DNA from: Zoogloeaceae bacterium
GTDB taxonomy: Bacteria > Pseudomonadota > Gammaproteobacteria > Burkholderiales > Rhodocyclaceae
DNA length: 64,000 nt
Assembly (NCBI GenBank): GCA_024235635.1
Contig: JACKMA010000002.1
Location: 372,001 to 436,000 of the forward strand
Direction: 5' to 3'
The first letter of the stretch is position 1. The number at the start of each line of letters is the position of its first letter. Both the position numbers and the translations under genes were made by a program. Below the pieces are notes generated by a model. The model did not search any database and was not told the DNA's origin. It worked only from the letters and a program-made list of their open reading frames with translations. Of this stretch, positions 37,603-45,930 are shown piece after piece.

Positions 37603-38742
37603 TCAATCGCCCTGTGGCTTCATTGTCCCCGGTTTTGGCCGCCGCAGGCCGAGCCAGCCGAACAGCACGCCGACGGCGGCGAACATCAGCGAAAAGACGA
37701 TCGTCGTCACCGTGACGTCGCGAGTGACGACGACCCAGCCCGGGTCGTCGGGGTCGTAGAAGCAGTCGGTCGTCGTGCCCGCCTTGAAGCGGGCGAGCAG
37801 GGCCATGTCGCCGGTGGAGGACGACTGGTTGCGAAACCCGGTCGACACGATCGATCGTTCCGGCGTCTGGAAGCGGAGCGTCAACAGTGGGATTTCGAAG
37901 CGCGAGGTGGTGGTGCTTCGGTTGCCTTGAGAGCGCGAACCATCGGAACCCGAGCTCGACTCATGGGTGCTGACGGCGTAGCGAACGTCGAGCACTTCGC
38001 AGGTCGTGGCCTGCCACTCGAACCAGGGCTCGAGGGCGTTGCGCAGGCCGGTGACGGCGAAGAACAGCAGCAGCAGGGATCCGACCAGCGACAGCGCCTT
38101 GAGCATTCCCCCGCGCTTGCGACGGGTGTAGCGGAACAACGCGATCTGCAGCGCCACGAACAGCAGGAAGAAGACCAGCAGGGCACCGTATTGCCCAAGG
38201 AAACCGCGATCGCCGTCCGGCAGTTGCGGCGTCTGCCGCAGGTGGGCGACGGCGAGCGGCAGTGCCTCGCCGACGGCGTCCGCGTCGACCTGCAGGTAGG
38301 CATCGCCGGTGACGTCCCAGGACACGAGGAAACGAAAGCCGACCTCGGCGGTTTCGTCCGCCGGCAGGTCGATCAGTGGCCATGCGAGCTGGCGCTCCTG
38401 CTCCGGCGCATCCGGGTGTATGAAGCGGACACCCTGCGCACCGCTAACGAACTGGACCACCTCGCCGAGCAGCGCAGTGATCCTGACCTGCCGGGCGTGC
38501 GCCGATCCGTTCGATATGCGAATGGTGGCGTCGTGCACGGTGCCATAGACCAGCGGACGCGGCGAGACGTCGAGTGTCAGCCGAAGGCCGTTGTCCGGCT
38601 GCACCGTCGATTGTGCGAGCACGTCCTTGCCGGCGTCGCCGCCGGTCTGCGCGAGGCACGGCAGGACCATGGCGAAAGTCAGCAGCATGGCCCGTGCGAC
38701 GACGATGGCGTGACGGGCCAGCCCCGGATGTCGGATCTTCAT
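37603..38742 (-). CDS. Exported membrane protein with DUF3592-like domain
   Basis: 379 aa. N-terminal hydrophobic signal (VARAMLLTFAMVLPCLAQ), an extracytoplasmic Ig-like region about 40-170 (TLDVSPRPLVYGTVHDATIRISNG), membrane segments ALLVFFLLFVALQIALF and LSLVGSLLLLFFAVTGL, a second exported DUF3592-like part (CEVLDVRYAVSTHESS, then CFYDPDDPGW), and a last helix TTIVFSLMFAAVGVLFGWLG. Function unknown. It is bounded by the IS on one side and the NRDE gene on the other, leftward like its neighbours. Confidence 0.7.
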   Translation of the reverse strand: MKIRHPGLARHAIVVARAMLLTFAMVLPCLAQTGGDAGKDVLAQSTVQPDNGLRLTLDVSPRPLVYGTVHDATIRISNGSAHARQVRITALLGEVVQFVSGAQGVRFIHPDAPEQERQLAWPLIDLPADETAEVGFRFLVSWDVTGDAYLQVDADAVGEALPLAVAHLRQTPQLPDGDRGFLGQYGALLVFFLLFVALQIALFRYTRRKRGGMLKALSLVGSLLLLFFAVTGLRNALEPWFEWQATTCEVLDVRYAVSTHESSSGSDGSRSQGNRSTTTSRFEIPLLTLRFQTPERSIVSTGFRNQSSSTGDMALLARFKAGTTTDCFYDPDDPGWVVVTRDVTVTTIVFSLMFAAVGVLFGWLGLRRPKPGTMKPQGD

Positions 38743-38841
38743 CGGTCTCCTCCGATCGGGCGGCGCTGGCGTCCGGAATGTGGCTGTGCGGCGATCCGCG
38801 CGGCGCCCCGCGACAGACGTCGGCCGGTCGATGGCCGTTCG

Positions 38842-39621
38842 CTAGGCCTGTTCCTGCCGGATCGCGGCAAGTGTGGTCTGCGCGCGTCCCGCGAGCCGAC
38901 CGGCTGCGTCCCAGCTGCGTTCCTCGAATCGCACGCCGCCGTCCCGGTCGAACACCAGCGTCGTCGTACACCGTGTACCGTAGCCCGGCGCGCGGATGAA
39001 CAGGCTGGAAAGTGCACGCTCCCATTCGCGCGGCACCCCGGTGGCGGGGAGCGCTGCGTCGGCTGCGGGGCGATCGTCGTGCAGCAGGCGGAACAGGGCA
39101 TCGGTCGCGGGCAGGCTGGCGAGGGCCCGCGTCATGCCCGCGCTGGCGCGTCGCTGCTTGGGCCAGGGGGCTTCGAGGTCGGCGTTGGACAATGCATAGA
39201 CGCCCGGCGCAAGGACGCGCCCGCGCGCGTTCGGGCTCTCATAGACGCCCAGGTTGGCGCCGTCGAACAGCAGCAGGTTGAAGCCGTTGTAACGCCCGGA
39301 ACTGCCGGCGAGCGCTTCCAGCGCGTCGGCAACGCCGGCCTCGCCGGCGATGAAGTCCGGCACCAGACCTCCGCGGGACGGAGCGTCGGAGAGCATGGCG
39401 GACGGATTGCGCACATTGGTCAGCGCGGCAAAGCGGCCGTTGGCGCCGACGCCGAGCCAGGTGCCGCCGGCCTTGAGGTCGCGGCCGGCAAAGAGTTCCT
39501 GCCGTCGATGCCGCCACCACCGGGCGGCCAGTGCCGGCCGGTCGAAGAATTCGTCGCGGTTGGCGGCGATCACCAGCGGAAAGTCCGGATGGCTTCGCCA
39601 GGCGAAGGCGATCAGACACAT
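38842..39621 (-). CDS. NRDE-family protein
   Basis: 259 aa. The N-terminus MCLIAFAWRSHPDFPLVIAANRDEFF with Cys-2 and the NRDE motif defines the TANGO2/NRDE family (Ntn-hydrolase-like fold). Further FAGRDLKAGGTWLGV, RGGLVPDFIAG and RCTTTLVFDRDG. In vertebrates the family is linked to haem or lipid trafficking; the bacterial role is unknown. The start overlaps the end of the downstream-read DUF4936 gene by 10 bases. Mature protein probably starts at Cys-2. Confidence 0.9.
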   Translation of the reverse strand: MCLIAFAWRSHPDFPLVIAANRDEFFDRPALAARWWRHRRQELFAGRDLKAGGTWLGVGANGRFAALTNVRNPSAMLSDAPSRGGLVPDFIAGEAGVADALEALAGSSGRYNGFNLLLFDGANLGVYESPNARGRVLAPGVYALSNADLEAPWPKQRRASAGMTRALASLPATDALFRLLHDDRPAADAALPATGVPREWERALSSLFIRAPGYGTRCTTTLVFDRDGGVRFEERSWDAAGRLAGRAQTTLAAIRQEQA

Positions 39622-39902
39622 TCGAATCGCTCCACGTGGCGACGTGAATCGGCTGCGAGGTGGCCGGCGAAATCGATGCGGTCGAGCCTCGCGTCGAGAT
39701 CGTCGAGCAGGGCGGTCGGGTCGGCGAGGCCGCTGTAGATCTCCATCACGGTGTCGTCGTCGTGCTTGCGCCGCAGCGCCGCCCGGCATCCGTGGTCGGC
39801 GGCCAGCGCGGCCTGGATCATCCGCAGCGCCGGCAGCAGTGCCTGCAGCGCACCGGGCTGCAGGCGGTAGTAGATGTAGAGTTCGGATCCGTTCCCGGGC
39901 AT
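39612..39902 (-). CDS. DUF4936 family small protein
   Basis: 96 aa, begins MPGNGSELYIYYRLQPGAL and ends RRHVERFECV. It fits a ferredoxin-like fold (LRMIQAALAADHG, RRKHDDDTVMEIYSGL) of a family found next to ygfZ in betaproteobacteria. The ATG at 39902 overlaps the ygfZ stop by one base (TGATG). No enzymatic residues known. Confidence 0.8.
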   Translation of the reverse strand: MPGNGSELYIYYRLQPGALQALLPALRMIQAALAADHGCRAALRRKHDDDTVMEIYSGLADPTALLDDLDARLDRIDFAGHLAADSRRHVERFECV

Positions 39903-40930
39903 CAGCCGAGGGAGTAGGGCAAGGGCAGCACCTGCACCAGCGGGCCGTCCGGGGTGCCGAAGTGCACGCCACCGTGCTCGGCGCTGGCGGTCTGCAACAC
40001 CGCCAGGCATTCCCAGCCGCCTTCGGGCAGCGGCGCGGCGAGCACGATCTTGCCGATCGACTGCTCGCCGAACTCGTCGGCGAACAGGTCGTCGCCGGCA
40101 CCGGCTTCGCCGGCAACATCGACGCGGATGCGGTACATGCGCTTCTTCAGCTTGCCGAGGTACTGGGTGCGGGCAACGATCTCCTGGCCGGGATAGCAGC
40201 CCTTGTTGAAGCTGACCCCGCCGATCAGTTCGAAATTGACCATCTGCGCAACGAATTCCTCCTGCACCGGCTGGGAGATCCGGGGCAGGCCGGCGCGAAT
40301 CTGCGACAAGTCCCAGGCGGCGGTGCCGGCGGCACGGGCGCCGCTGGCCAGCAAGCGCTGCCAGCAGGCCGATGCATCGGCGGCCGGGGCCAGCACGATG
40401 AACATGTCGGGCGTGATCTCGAGGGTCGACGGCGCCAGCGACGGCGCGCCGCTCATCGGCGCGGCGGGCCGATCGAGACCGGCCCGCGCCAGCACGTCGT
40501 CGGCGCCGTTGCCGGCCACGCCGATCACCGAGAATGCCTCGCTGGCATCCTCGACCCGGACTTTGCTGCGCAACACGTACATGCCGAGCTTCTTCAGCAC
40601 CTGGCCATGGACGTCGGCCGACAGCGCCAGCATGGTCGCGTCGTCGTGCTGCCACAGCAGCATGTTCGCGATCATCCGGCCCTTCGGGCTGTTGAGGCTG
40701 TTCCACTGCAGCGCACCGAGTGCCAGCTTCTTGACGTCGTTGGACATCAGGTTGTGGAGAAACTCCTTGCGCTCTTCGCCGCTGACCCGGATCAGCTTCA
40801 CGTGGATCAGCGGTACGGCGACCACACCGTCGGACAGCAGGCTGGTCGAGTCGGTTGCGGTGGTGAATTCGAAACCGCTGCGCGGTTCGCTGCTGTCGTC
40901 GATCTCTAGGAACGGATAGGGATTCATCAT
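39902..40930 (-). CDS. ygfZ: tRNA-modifying / Fe-S assembly protein YgfZ
   Basis: About 342 aa member of the YgfZ/GcvT-like folate-binding family. KGCYPGQEIVARTQYLGKLK near residue 240 is the diagnostic motif, with the functional Cys. The N-terminal LIHVKLIRVSGEERKEFLHNLMSNDV and WNSLNSPKGRMIANMLL segments also fit. It supports repair or assembly of certain Fe-S proteins. Two adjacent ATGs at 40930 and 40927 are equivalent; longer starts run through the intergenic region. Confidence 0.93.
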   Translation of the reverse strand: MMNPYPFLEIDDSSEPRSGFEFTTATDSTSLLSDGVVAVPLIHVKLIRVSGEERKEFLHNLMSNDVKKLALGALQWNSLNSPKGRMIANMLLWQHDDATMLALSADVHGQVLKKLGMYVLRSKVRVEDASEAFSVIGVAGNGADDVLARAGLDRPAAPMSGAPSLAPSTLEITPDMFIVLAPAADASACWQRLLASGARAAGTAAWDLSQIRAGLPRISQPVQEEFVAQMVNFELIGGVSFNKGCYPGQEIVARTQYLGKLKKRMYRIRVDVAGEAGAGDDLFADEFGEQSIGKIVLAAPLPEGGWECLAVLQTASAEHGGVHFGTPDGPLVQVLPLPYSLG

Positions 40931-41470
40931 GTGTTTCGAATGGGTATTGACTGGGGACGGAGCAGAACCCTGCTCGACGGGTTGCGGCTTCCGGGCACTG
41001 GGCGCTGCGTTGCGATCGTCCCGGATCGCCGATGTCATGCCCTCTTCGGCGACATCCGGCAGCATACCTGCTGCGGGCACGGATGGGGAGCACTGCCCGA
41101 ACAGTCGCCGATCACCGGCGATGCGCGGGAACCCGATGTGCCTCGAGTATTATCCTAGAATTCACGCTTGTCCGCTCGAATTCGTCGATAACACCATGAA
41201 TGCACACGGATTGCGGCTTCGATGCGGGTGCGCCCGCGGGGTCGCGCGGCGCCGCCCGGCGGCACCCCGTGCAAGCGTCTCGCGGCGGTCGCGGCGCAAC
41301 CGGCTGCGCGGCCGCATGCCAGCGAGAGGCGACCGGCGTCGCGCCCGGAATGCGTCCTGCGCCGGTTTCCAGGATCATATGGGGGCCGGCGGCGGGGCGA
41401 CGTCCCGCCGGCGCCGGTGCGGCGCCGCTCGCCGGAGGCGGGCGCTTCCCAAATTTCTGCCTGACCCTCG
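40931..41470 (+). other. Divergent intergenic region between ygfZ and mltG
   Basis: 540 bases with no supported gene. It should contain promoters for the leftward ygfZ run and the rightward mltG run. An AT-rich patch at about 41143-41200 on the minus strand includes GATAAT (a -10-like hexamer), but no good -35 precedes it at the right spacing. Several short readings here have atypical composition and are rejected. Confidence 0.5.
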
Positions 41471-42472
41471 ATGATTCGAACGATCTTCAAGCTCCTGCTG
41501 GTCGCCGTGCTGGGCTGTGCGATCGCCGCCGGCGGTGCCTACTGGCTCGCCCACAAGCCGCTCGCGATGACGGACGGACCGGTGGATTTCACGATCGAGC
41601 GTGGCAGCGGCGCACGGGCCGCTGCCAACGCGATCCGCGCGGCCGGCATCGACCTCGACCCGCGGCTGTTCTCGTGGATCGCACGCCTGAGCGGCAAGGC
41701 CCGGCAGCTCAAGGCCGGCAGCTACGAGATCGCCGAGCCGCTGAGCACCATGCAACTGCTGGCCAAGCTCACTGCCGGCGACGTTTCGCTGCGCGAACTG
41801 CGCCTGATCGAGGGCTGGACCTTCGTCCAGGTGCGCGCCGCGATCGATGCCCATCCCGATCTCGCGCACGATTCCCGGGACATGAGTGGCGCCGAGATCC
41901 TGGCGGCGATCGGCGCCGCCGAAGCCCATCCCGAAGGCTTGTTCTTCCCCGACACTTATCTCTTCGACCTGCGCTCGAGCGATCTCGACCTGTACCGGCG
42001 CGCCTACCGTGAGATGCAGCAGCGGCTGGCGGTGGCCTGGCAACAGCGGGCGGAGGGCCTGCCGCTCGAAACGCCCTACCAGGCATTGATCCTGGCGTCG
42101 ATCGTCGAGAAGGAGACCGGTCGCGCCGAGGAGCGTGAGATGATCGCGGCGGTGTTCGTCAATCGCCTCAAACGCGGCATGCGCCTGCAGACCGATCCGA
42201 CCGTGATCTACGGCCTCGGCGATGCCTTCGACGGCAACCTGCGGCGCCGTGACCTGGAGCGCGACACGCCGTACAACAGTTACACCCGGGCGGGATTGCC
42301 GCCGACGCCGATCGCGATGCCGGGGGCGGCTTCGCTGGCGGCGGCACTGAGACCCGCCGACACCCGCCACCTGTACTTCGTCGCCCGCGGCGACGGCAGC
42401 AGCGAGTTTTCGCATACCCTGCGGGAGCACAATCGGGCCGTGACCCGCTATCAACTGGGCAGGAGAAACTAG
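41471..42472 (+). CDS. mltG: Endolytic murein transglycosylase MltG
   Basis: 333 aa YceG/MltG that cuts nascent glycan strands. One N-terminal membrane anchor ([20 protein letters not shown]), then a LysM-like part ([19 protein letters not shown]) and the catalytic domain with the conserved Glu in [14 protein letters not shown], plus [25 protein letters not shown] and a [25 protein letters not shown] end. It starts the run mltG-tmk-holB-pilZ-tatD, an order shared by many beta- and gammaproteobacteria. Confidence 0.95.
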   Translation: MIRTIFKLLLVAVLGCAIAAGGAYWLAHKPLAMTDGPVDFTIERGSGARAAANAIRAAGIDLDPRLFSWIARLSGKARQLKAGSYEIAEPLSTMQLLAKLTAGDVSLRELRLIEGWTFVQVRAAIDAHPDLAHDSRDMSGAEILAAIGAAEAHPEGLFFPDTYLFDLRSSDLDLYRRAYREMQQRLAVAWQQRAEGLPLETPYQALILASIVEKETGRAEEREMIAAVFVNRLKRGMRLQTDPTVIYGLGDAFDGNLRRRDLERDTPYNSYTRAGLPPTPIAMPGAASLAAALRPADTRHLYFVARGDGSSEFSHTLREHNRAVTRYQLGRRN

Positions 42473-43086
42473 TGAGCGGACGGGGCCGCTTCATCACCTT
42501 CGAAGGCATCGACGGCGCCGGCAAGAGCAGCCAGATCGAGGCGGCGGTGGGCCATCTGCGGCGTCGAGGCCATCAGGTGCTGCAGACCCGGGAGCCGGGC
42601 GGCACGCCGATCGGCGAGCGCCTGCGCGAACTGCTGCTGAACCAGCCGATGCATCTCGAGACCGAGGCCATGCTGATGTTCGCGGCGCGCCGCGAACATC
42701 TCGAGAAGCTGGTACTGCCGGCATTGGCGCGTGGCGAATGGGTGGTCTGCGATCGCTTCACCGATGCCACTTATGCCTATCAGGTCGGCGGTCGCGGACT
42801 CGACCGTGGCCGATTCGAGGTTCTCGAGCGCTGGGTCCATGCCGGTTTCGAGCCCAATCTGACCCTGCTGTTCGATCTCGATCCGGCGATCGCCGCGCAG
42901 CGGGTCGCCGCCACCGGTCATGCGCCGGATCGCTTCGAGCGCGAGCAGCTCGATTTCTTCGAGCGCGTGCGCAACGCTTATCTCGCGCGTGCCGCGGCGG
43001 CGGCGGGTCGCTTTCGCATCATCGACGCCAGTGCGCCGATCGACGCCATCCGCGAGCGGGTGCTCGACGCGGTGGAGCGGCTGTGA
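42472..43086 (+). CDS. tmk: Thymidylate kinase
   Basis: 204 aa dTMP kinase forming dTDP with ATP. P-loop [11 protein letters not shown] near residue 10, the DR(F/Y) motif [12 protein letters not shown], and a lid with arginines ([13 protein letters not shown]). GTG start overlapping the mltG TAG stop, behind GCAGGAGAAAC; no other start is compatible with the family N-terminus. Length typical (205-215). Confidence 0.95.
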   Translation: MSGRGRFITFEGIDGAGKSSQIEAAVGHLRRRGHQVLQTREPGGTPIGERLRELLLNQPMHLETEAMLMFAARREHLEKLVLPALARGEWVVCDRFTDATYAYQVGGRGLDRGRFEVLERWVHAGFEPNLTLLFDLDPAIAAQRVAATGHAPDRFEREQLDFFERVRNAYLARAAAAAGRFRIIDASAPIDAIRERVLDAVERL

Positions 43087-43105
43087 GCGGCCGCTGGAGG
43101 AGCGC

Positions 43106-44155
43106 ATGAGCGACGTCGTCTTGCCCGGGTGGATGCAGGCGCCGTGGTCGCGCCTGTGCCGTGGCATCGAGCGCCTGCCCCACGCGATGCTGTTCTCGGG
43201 CCCGCCCGGTGTCGGCAAGCGGCTGCTCGCCGACACATTGGCCGCCCGCCTGTTGTGTGCCCGCGCGCGTCGGGACGAGCCCGCCTGCGGTGCATGCGAC
43301 GCCTGCCGGCTGCGACGGGCGGGCAATCACCCGGACCTGTTTGCGCTCGAGCCGGAAGCCGCCCGCGACGACGGCGCAGCCGGCGAGCGCAAGAAGGCGT
43401 CGACCCAGATCGTGATCGACGATCTGAGGGCCGTCCAGGCCGCGCTCGAAGTCACCGCGCACCAGGGCGGACGGCGGGTCGTGATCGTCGATCCGGCCGA
43501 GGCGATGAACCCGTTTACCGCCAATGCCCTGCTGAAGCTGCTCGAGGAGCCGCCGCGAGACGCCCACCTGATCCTTTTGTCCGCCGATCCGCGACGTCTG
43601 CTGCCGACCCTGGTCAGCCGCTGCCAGCAGCTGGTCGTCGCCAATCCGGCGCAGGCGCAGGCGTCGGCGTGGCTGGCGCAGCAGGGCGTGGTCGATGCCG
43701 AAGGGCTGCTCGCGCTGCTGGCCGGCTCCCCGCTCGCGGTGGCGAGCCTGGTGGCGCAGGGTGCCAATCAGGCGCTTGCGCGCTTCGTCGCCGATCTTTC
43801 TGCGATTTCCTCCGATTGCGACGCGATCGGGCTCGCCGGCCGGTGGGAGGCCTGGAACCGCAGCCGCGAGGGCCAGCAGCTCGGGGTCGACATGACCCTG
43901 CTGTCGGACTGGCTGCTGCGCTGGTGCTGGGACCTGGTTGCCTCAAAGTCCGGCCTGTCGAACCGTTATTTCCCGGCACAGGCGGGCCTGATGGCCGGCC
44001 TCGTCGCGCCGCTGCCCTTGTCGCAACTGCTCGACTGTTACAATGAAGTCGGTCAGGCGAGGCGCAGCGCGCAGCACCCGCTGAACCTCAGGCTGGCCCT
44101 CGAGGACATGCTGCTGAGCTATCAGCGCGCCGTATCCACCGGGAAACGATCATGA
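43106..44155 (+). CDS. holB: DNA polymerase III subunit delta'
   Basis: 349 aa clamp-loader subunit. Walker-A-like GPPGVGKRLLAD, four zinc cysteines in the CARARRDEPACGACDACRL block, the SRC motif (VSRCQQ) and LLKLLEEPP segment are all conserved. Start fixed by GGAGGAGCGC upstream of ATG 43106. It overlaps the PilZ gene by four bases. Confidence 0.95.
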   Translation: MSDVVLPGWMQAPWSRLCRGIERLPHAMLFSGPPGVGKRLLADTLAARLLCARARRDEPACGACDACRLRRAGNHPDLFALEPEAARDDGAAGERKKASTQIVIDDLRAVQAALEVTAHQGGRRVVIVDPAEAMNPFTANALLKLLEEPPRDAHLILLSADPRRLLPTLVSRCQQLVVANPAQAQASAWLAQQGVVDAEGLLALLAGSPLAVASLVAQGANQALARFVADLSAISSDCDAIGLAGRWEAWNRSREGQQLGVDMTLLSDWLLRWCWDLVASKSGLSNRYFPAQAGLMAGLVAPLPLSQLLDCYNEVGQARRSAQHPLNLRLALEDMLLSYQRAVSTGKRS

Positions 44156-44517
44156 ACAAGCCTGCCAGAGCCCCGGGCGCACGCCCGGCCGTGGTATCGC
44201 TCAACATCAACTCGAAATCCGCGTTGTATGCGGCCTACATGCCCTTCCTGAAGAACGGGGGCATCTTCGTGCCGACCTCCAAGAAGTACCAGCTCGGCGA
44301 CGAGATCTTCATGCTGCTGCAACTGATGGACGACCCGGCCAAGCATCCGGTGGCCGGCACCGTGGTCTGGATCACGCCGCAGGATGCCCAGGCCAACCGC
44401 ACGGTCGGCGTCGGCGTGCATTTCAACGACGACGACACCGGCAAGGTGGTTCGCGGCAACATCGAAAAGATCCTTGCCGGGCACCTCGGTTCGAATCGTC
44501 CGACCCACACCCTCTGA
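44152..44517 (+). CDS. PilZ-domain protein
   Basis: 121 aa. PilZ domain protein as always found between holB and tatD; family role is in type IV pilus function, and in some members cyclic-di-GMP binding. Visible: NINSKSALYAAYMPFLKNGG start, then GDEIFMLLQLM and a GTVVWITPQDAQANRTVGVGVHF strand block. The RxxxR motif needed for cyclic-di-GMP binding is not seen, so this looks like the PilZ type that does not bind the nucleotide. ATGA overlaps on both sides show tight operon coupling. Confidence 0.88.
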   Translation: MNKPARAPGARPAVVSLNINSKSALYAAYMPFLKNGGIFVPTSKKYQLGDEIFMLLQLMDDPAKHPVAGTVVWITPQDAQANRTVGVGVHFNDDDTGKVVRGNIEKILAGHLGSNRPTHTL

Positions 44518-45284
44518 TGTTCGTCGATTCGCACTGCCACCTGGACTTTCCGGGCCTGCTCGAACGCGAGGACGAAATCCTGGCCGCGATGGCCGCGGCC
44601 GATGTCGGCAGGGCGATGTGCATCGGCGTCAAGCTGGAGGACATCGACCGGGTGATCGGTCTCGCCGAGCGTCACGACAACCTGTTCGCGACGGTCGGCG
44701 TGCACCCGGACAACGCCGACGTCGAGGAGCCGGACGAAGCCCGCCTGCTGGCGCTGGCCGACCACCCGAAGGTGCTCGGCATCGGCGAGACCGGGCTCGA
44801 CTACTATTGGCACAAGGACGCGCCGGAATGGCAGCGCGCGCGCTTTCGCACCCACATCCGCGCGGCCCGGGCCTGCGCCAAGCCGCTGGTGATCCATACC
44901 CGCAACGCGGCGGAGGACACCCTGCGGCTGATGCGCGAAGAGGGCGCCGGCGAAGCCGGTGGCGTCATGCATTGCTTCACCGAGACCCGCGAAGTGGCCG
45001 AGGCAGCACTCGAGCTGGGCTTCTACATCTCGTTTTCCGGCATCGTCACCTTTCGCAATGCCAAGGCCCTGAAGGAAGTGGCGTGCGCAGTGCCGCTCGA
45101 ACGCATGCTGATCGAGACCGACTCACCGTATCTGGCGCCCGTACCCTACCGCGGCAAGACCAACCAGCCGGCCTACGTGGTGCATGTCGCCGAGGAGATC
45201 GCGCGGCTCAAGGACCTGGCCCTCGATCAGGTCGCCGCTGCGACCACCCGCAATTTCAATCGCTTGTTCTTGAAGGAAGACTGA
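44517..45284 (+). CDS. TatD-family hydrolase/DNase
   Basis: 255 aa metal-dependent hydrolase of the TatD family (YcfH-like). Metal residues in FVDSHCHLDFP, GETGLDYYWHKD, LVIHTRNAAEDT, VMHCFTE and IETDSPYLAPVPYRGKTNQPA. TatD proteins are 3'-5' DNases or D-aminoacyl-tRNA-type hydrolases, so exact activity is open. Start at ATG 44517 shares bases with the PilZ stop. Last of the run before the ankyrin gene. Confidence 0.93.
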   Translation: MFVDSHCHLDFPGLLEREDEILAAMAAADVGRAMCIGVKLEDIDRVIGLAERHDNLFATVGVHPDNADVEEPDEARLLALADHPKVLGIGETGLDYYWHKDAPEWQRARFRTHIRAARACAKPLVIHTRNAAEDTLRLMREEGAGEAGGVMHCFTETREVAEAALELGFYISFSGIVTFRNAKALKEVACAVPLERMLIETDSPYLAPVPYRGKTNQPAYVVHVAEEIARLKDLALDQVAAATTRNFNRLFLKED

Positions 45285-45285
45285 C

Positions 45286-45921
45286 GTGGGCTGGATCAAG
45301 ACCCTGGTCGCAACGATGGTGGTGGTCATCGCCGGCGTGGCGCTGGCCGGCAGCTACGAGGACGCGCTCGACGCTGCCAGCAACGGCCGCAGCTCGGCGC
45401 TGGCCGGCTTGTTGTCCCGCGGCATCGATCCCGACACCACCGACACCAACGGCAACAACCTGCTGATGCTGGCTGCCCGCGACGGCCATGCCGATACCGT
45501 TGCGCTGCTGCTGAAATTCCGGGCGAGCCCGCTGCAGCGCAACCTGATGGGCGATTCGGCGCCGATGCTGGCCGCGCTGCGGGGGCATCGCGAGGTCGTG
45601 CGCGCGTTCATCGCATCCGGCCGGCCGCTGGAAGCCGACGGCTGGACGCCGCTGATGTACGCGGCCTTCGAGGGCCACGACGGCATCGTTGCCGACCTGC
45701 TGGCAGCCGGCGCGACGATCGACGCGCGCGCACCCAACCAGGCGACGCCGCTGATGCTGGCGGCGCGCAACGGCCACGCCAAGGCCGTCGAGCTGTTGCT
45801 GGCGGCCGGTGCCGATCCGGCGCTGACCAACGACCGCGGCCAGTCCGCCGCCGAATGGGCGCTCGAGAACGGCAACGACCAGATCGCCACGCGGATCCGG
45901 TCGGCCGCCGGCAAGCGCTGA
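45286..45921 (+). CDS. Exported ankyrin-repeat protein
   Basis: 211 aa. N-terminal signal (TLVATMVVVIAGVALAG) followed by five to six ankyrin repeats: GNNLLMLAARDGHADTVALLL, DSAPMLAALRGHREVVRAFI, GWTPLMYAAFEGHDGIVADLL, QATPLMLAARNGHAKAVELLL and a C-terminal unit. GTG start at 45286 immediately after the tatD stop. Likely periplasmic protein-interaction module; partner unknown. Confidence 0.85.
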   Translation: MGWIKTLVATMVVVIAGVALAGSYEDALDAASNGRSSALAGLLSRGIDPDTTDTNGNNLLMLAARDGHADTVALLLKFRASPLQRNLMGDSAPMLAALRGHREVVRAFIASGRPLEADGWTPLMYAAFEGHDGIVADLLAAGATIDARAPNQATPLMLAARNGHAKAVELLLAAGADPALTNDRGQSAAEWALENGNDQIATRIRSAAGKR

Positions 45922-45930
45922 TCGGCGCCT

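Noticed and set aside
37501..39738. 745-codon open frame on the + strand
   Set aside because: Antisense to the DUF3592 and NRDE genes, which have recognisable domains and starts.
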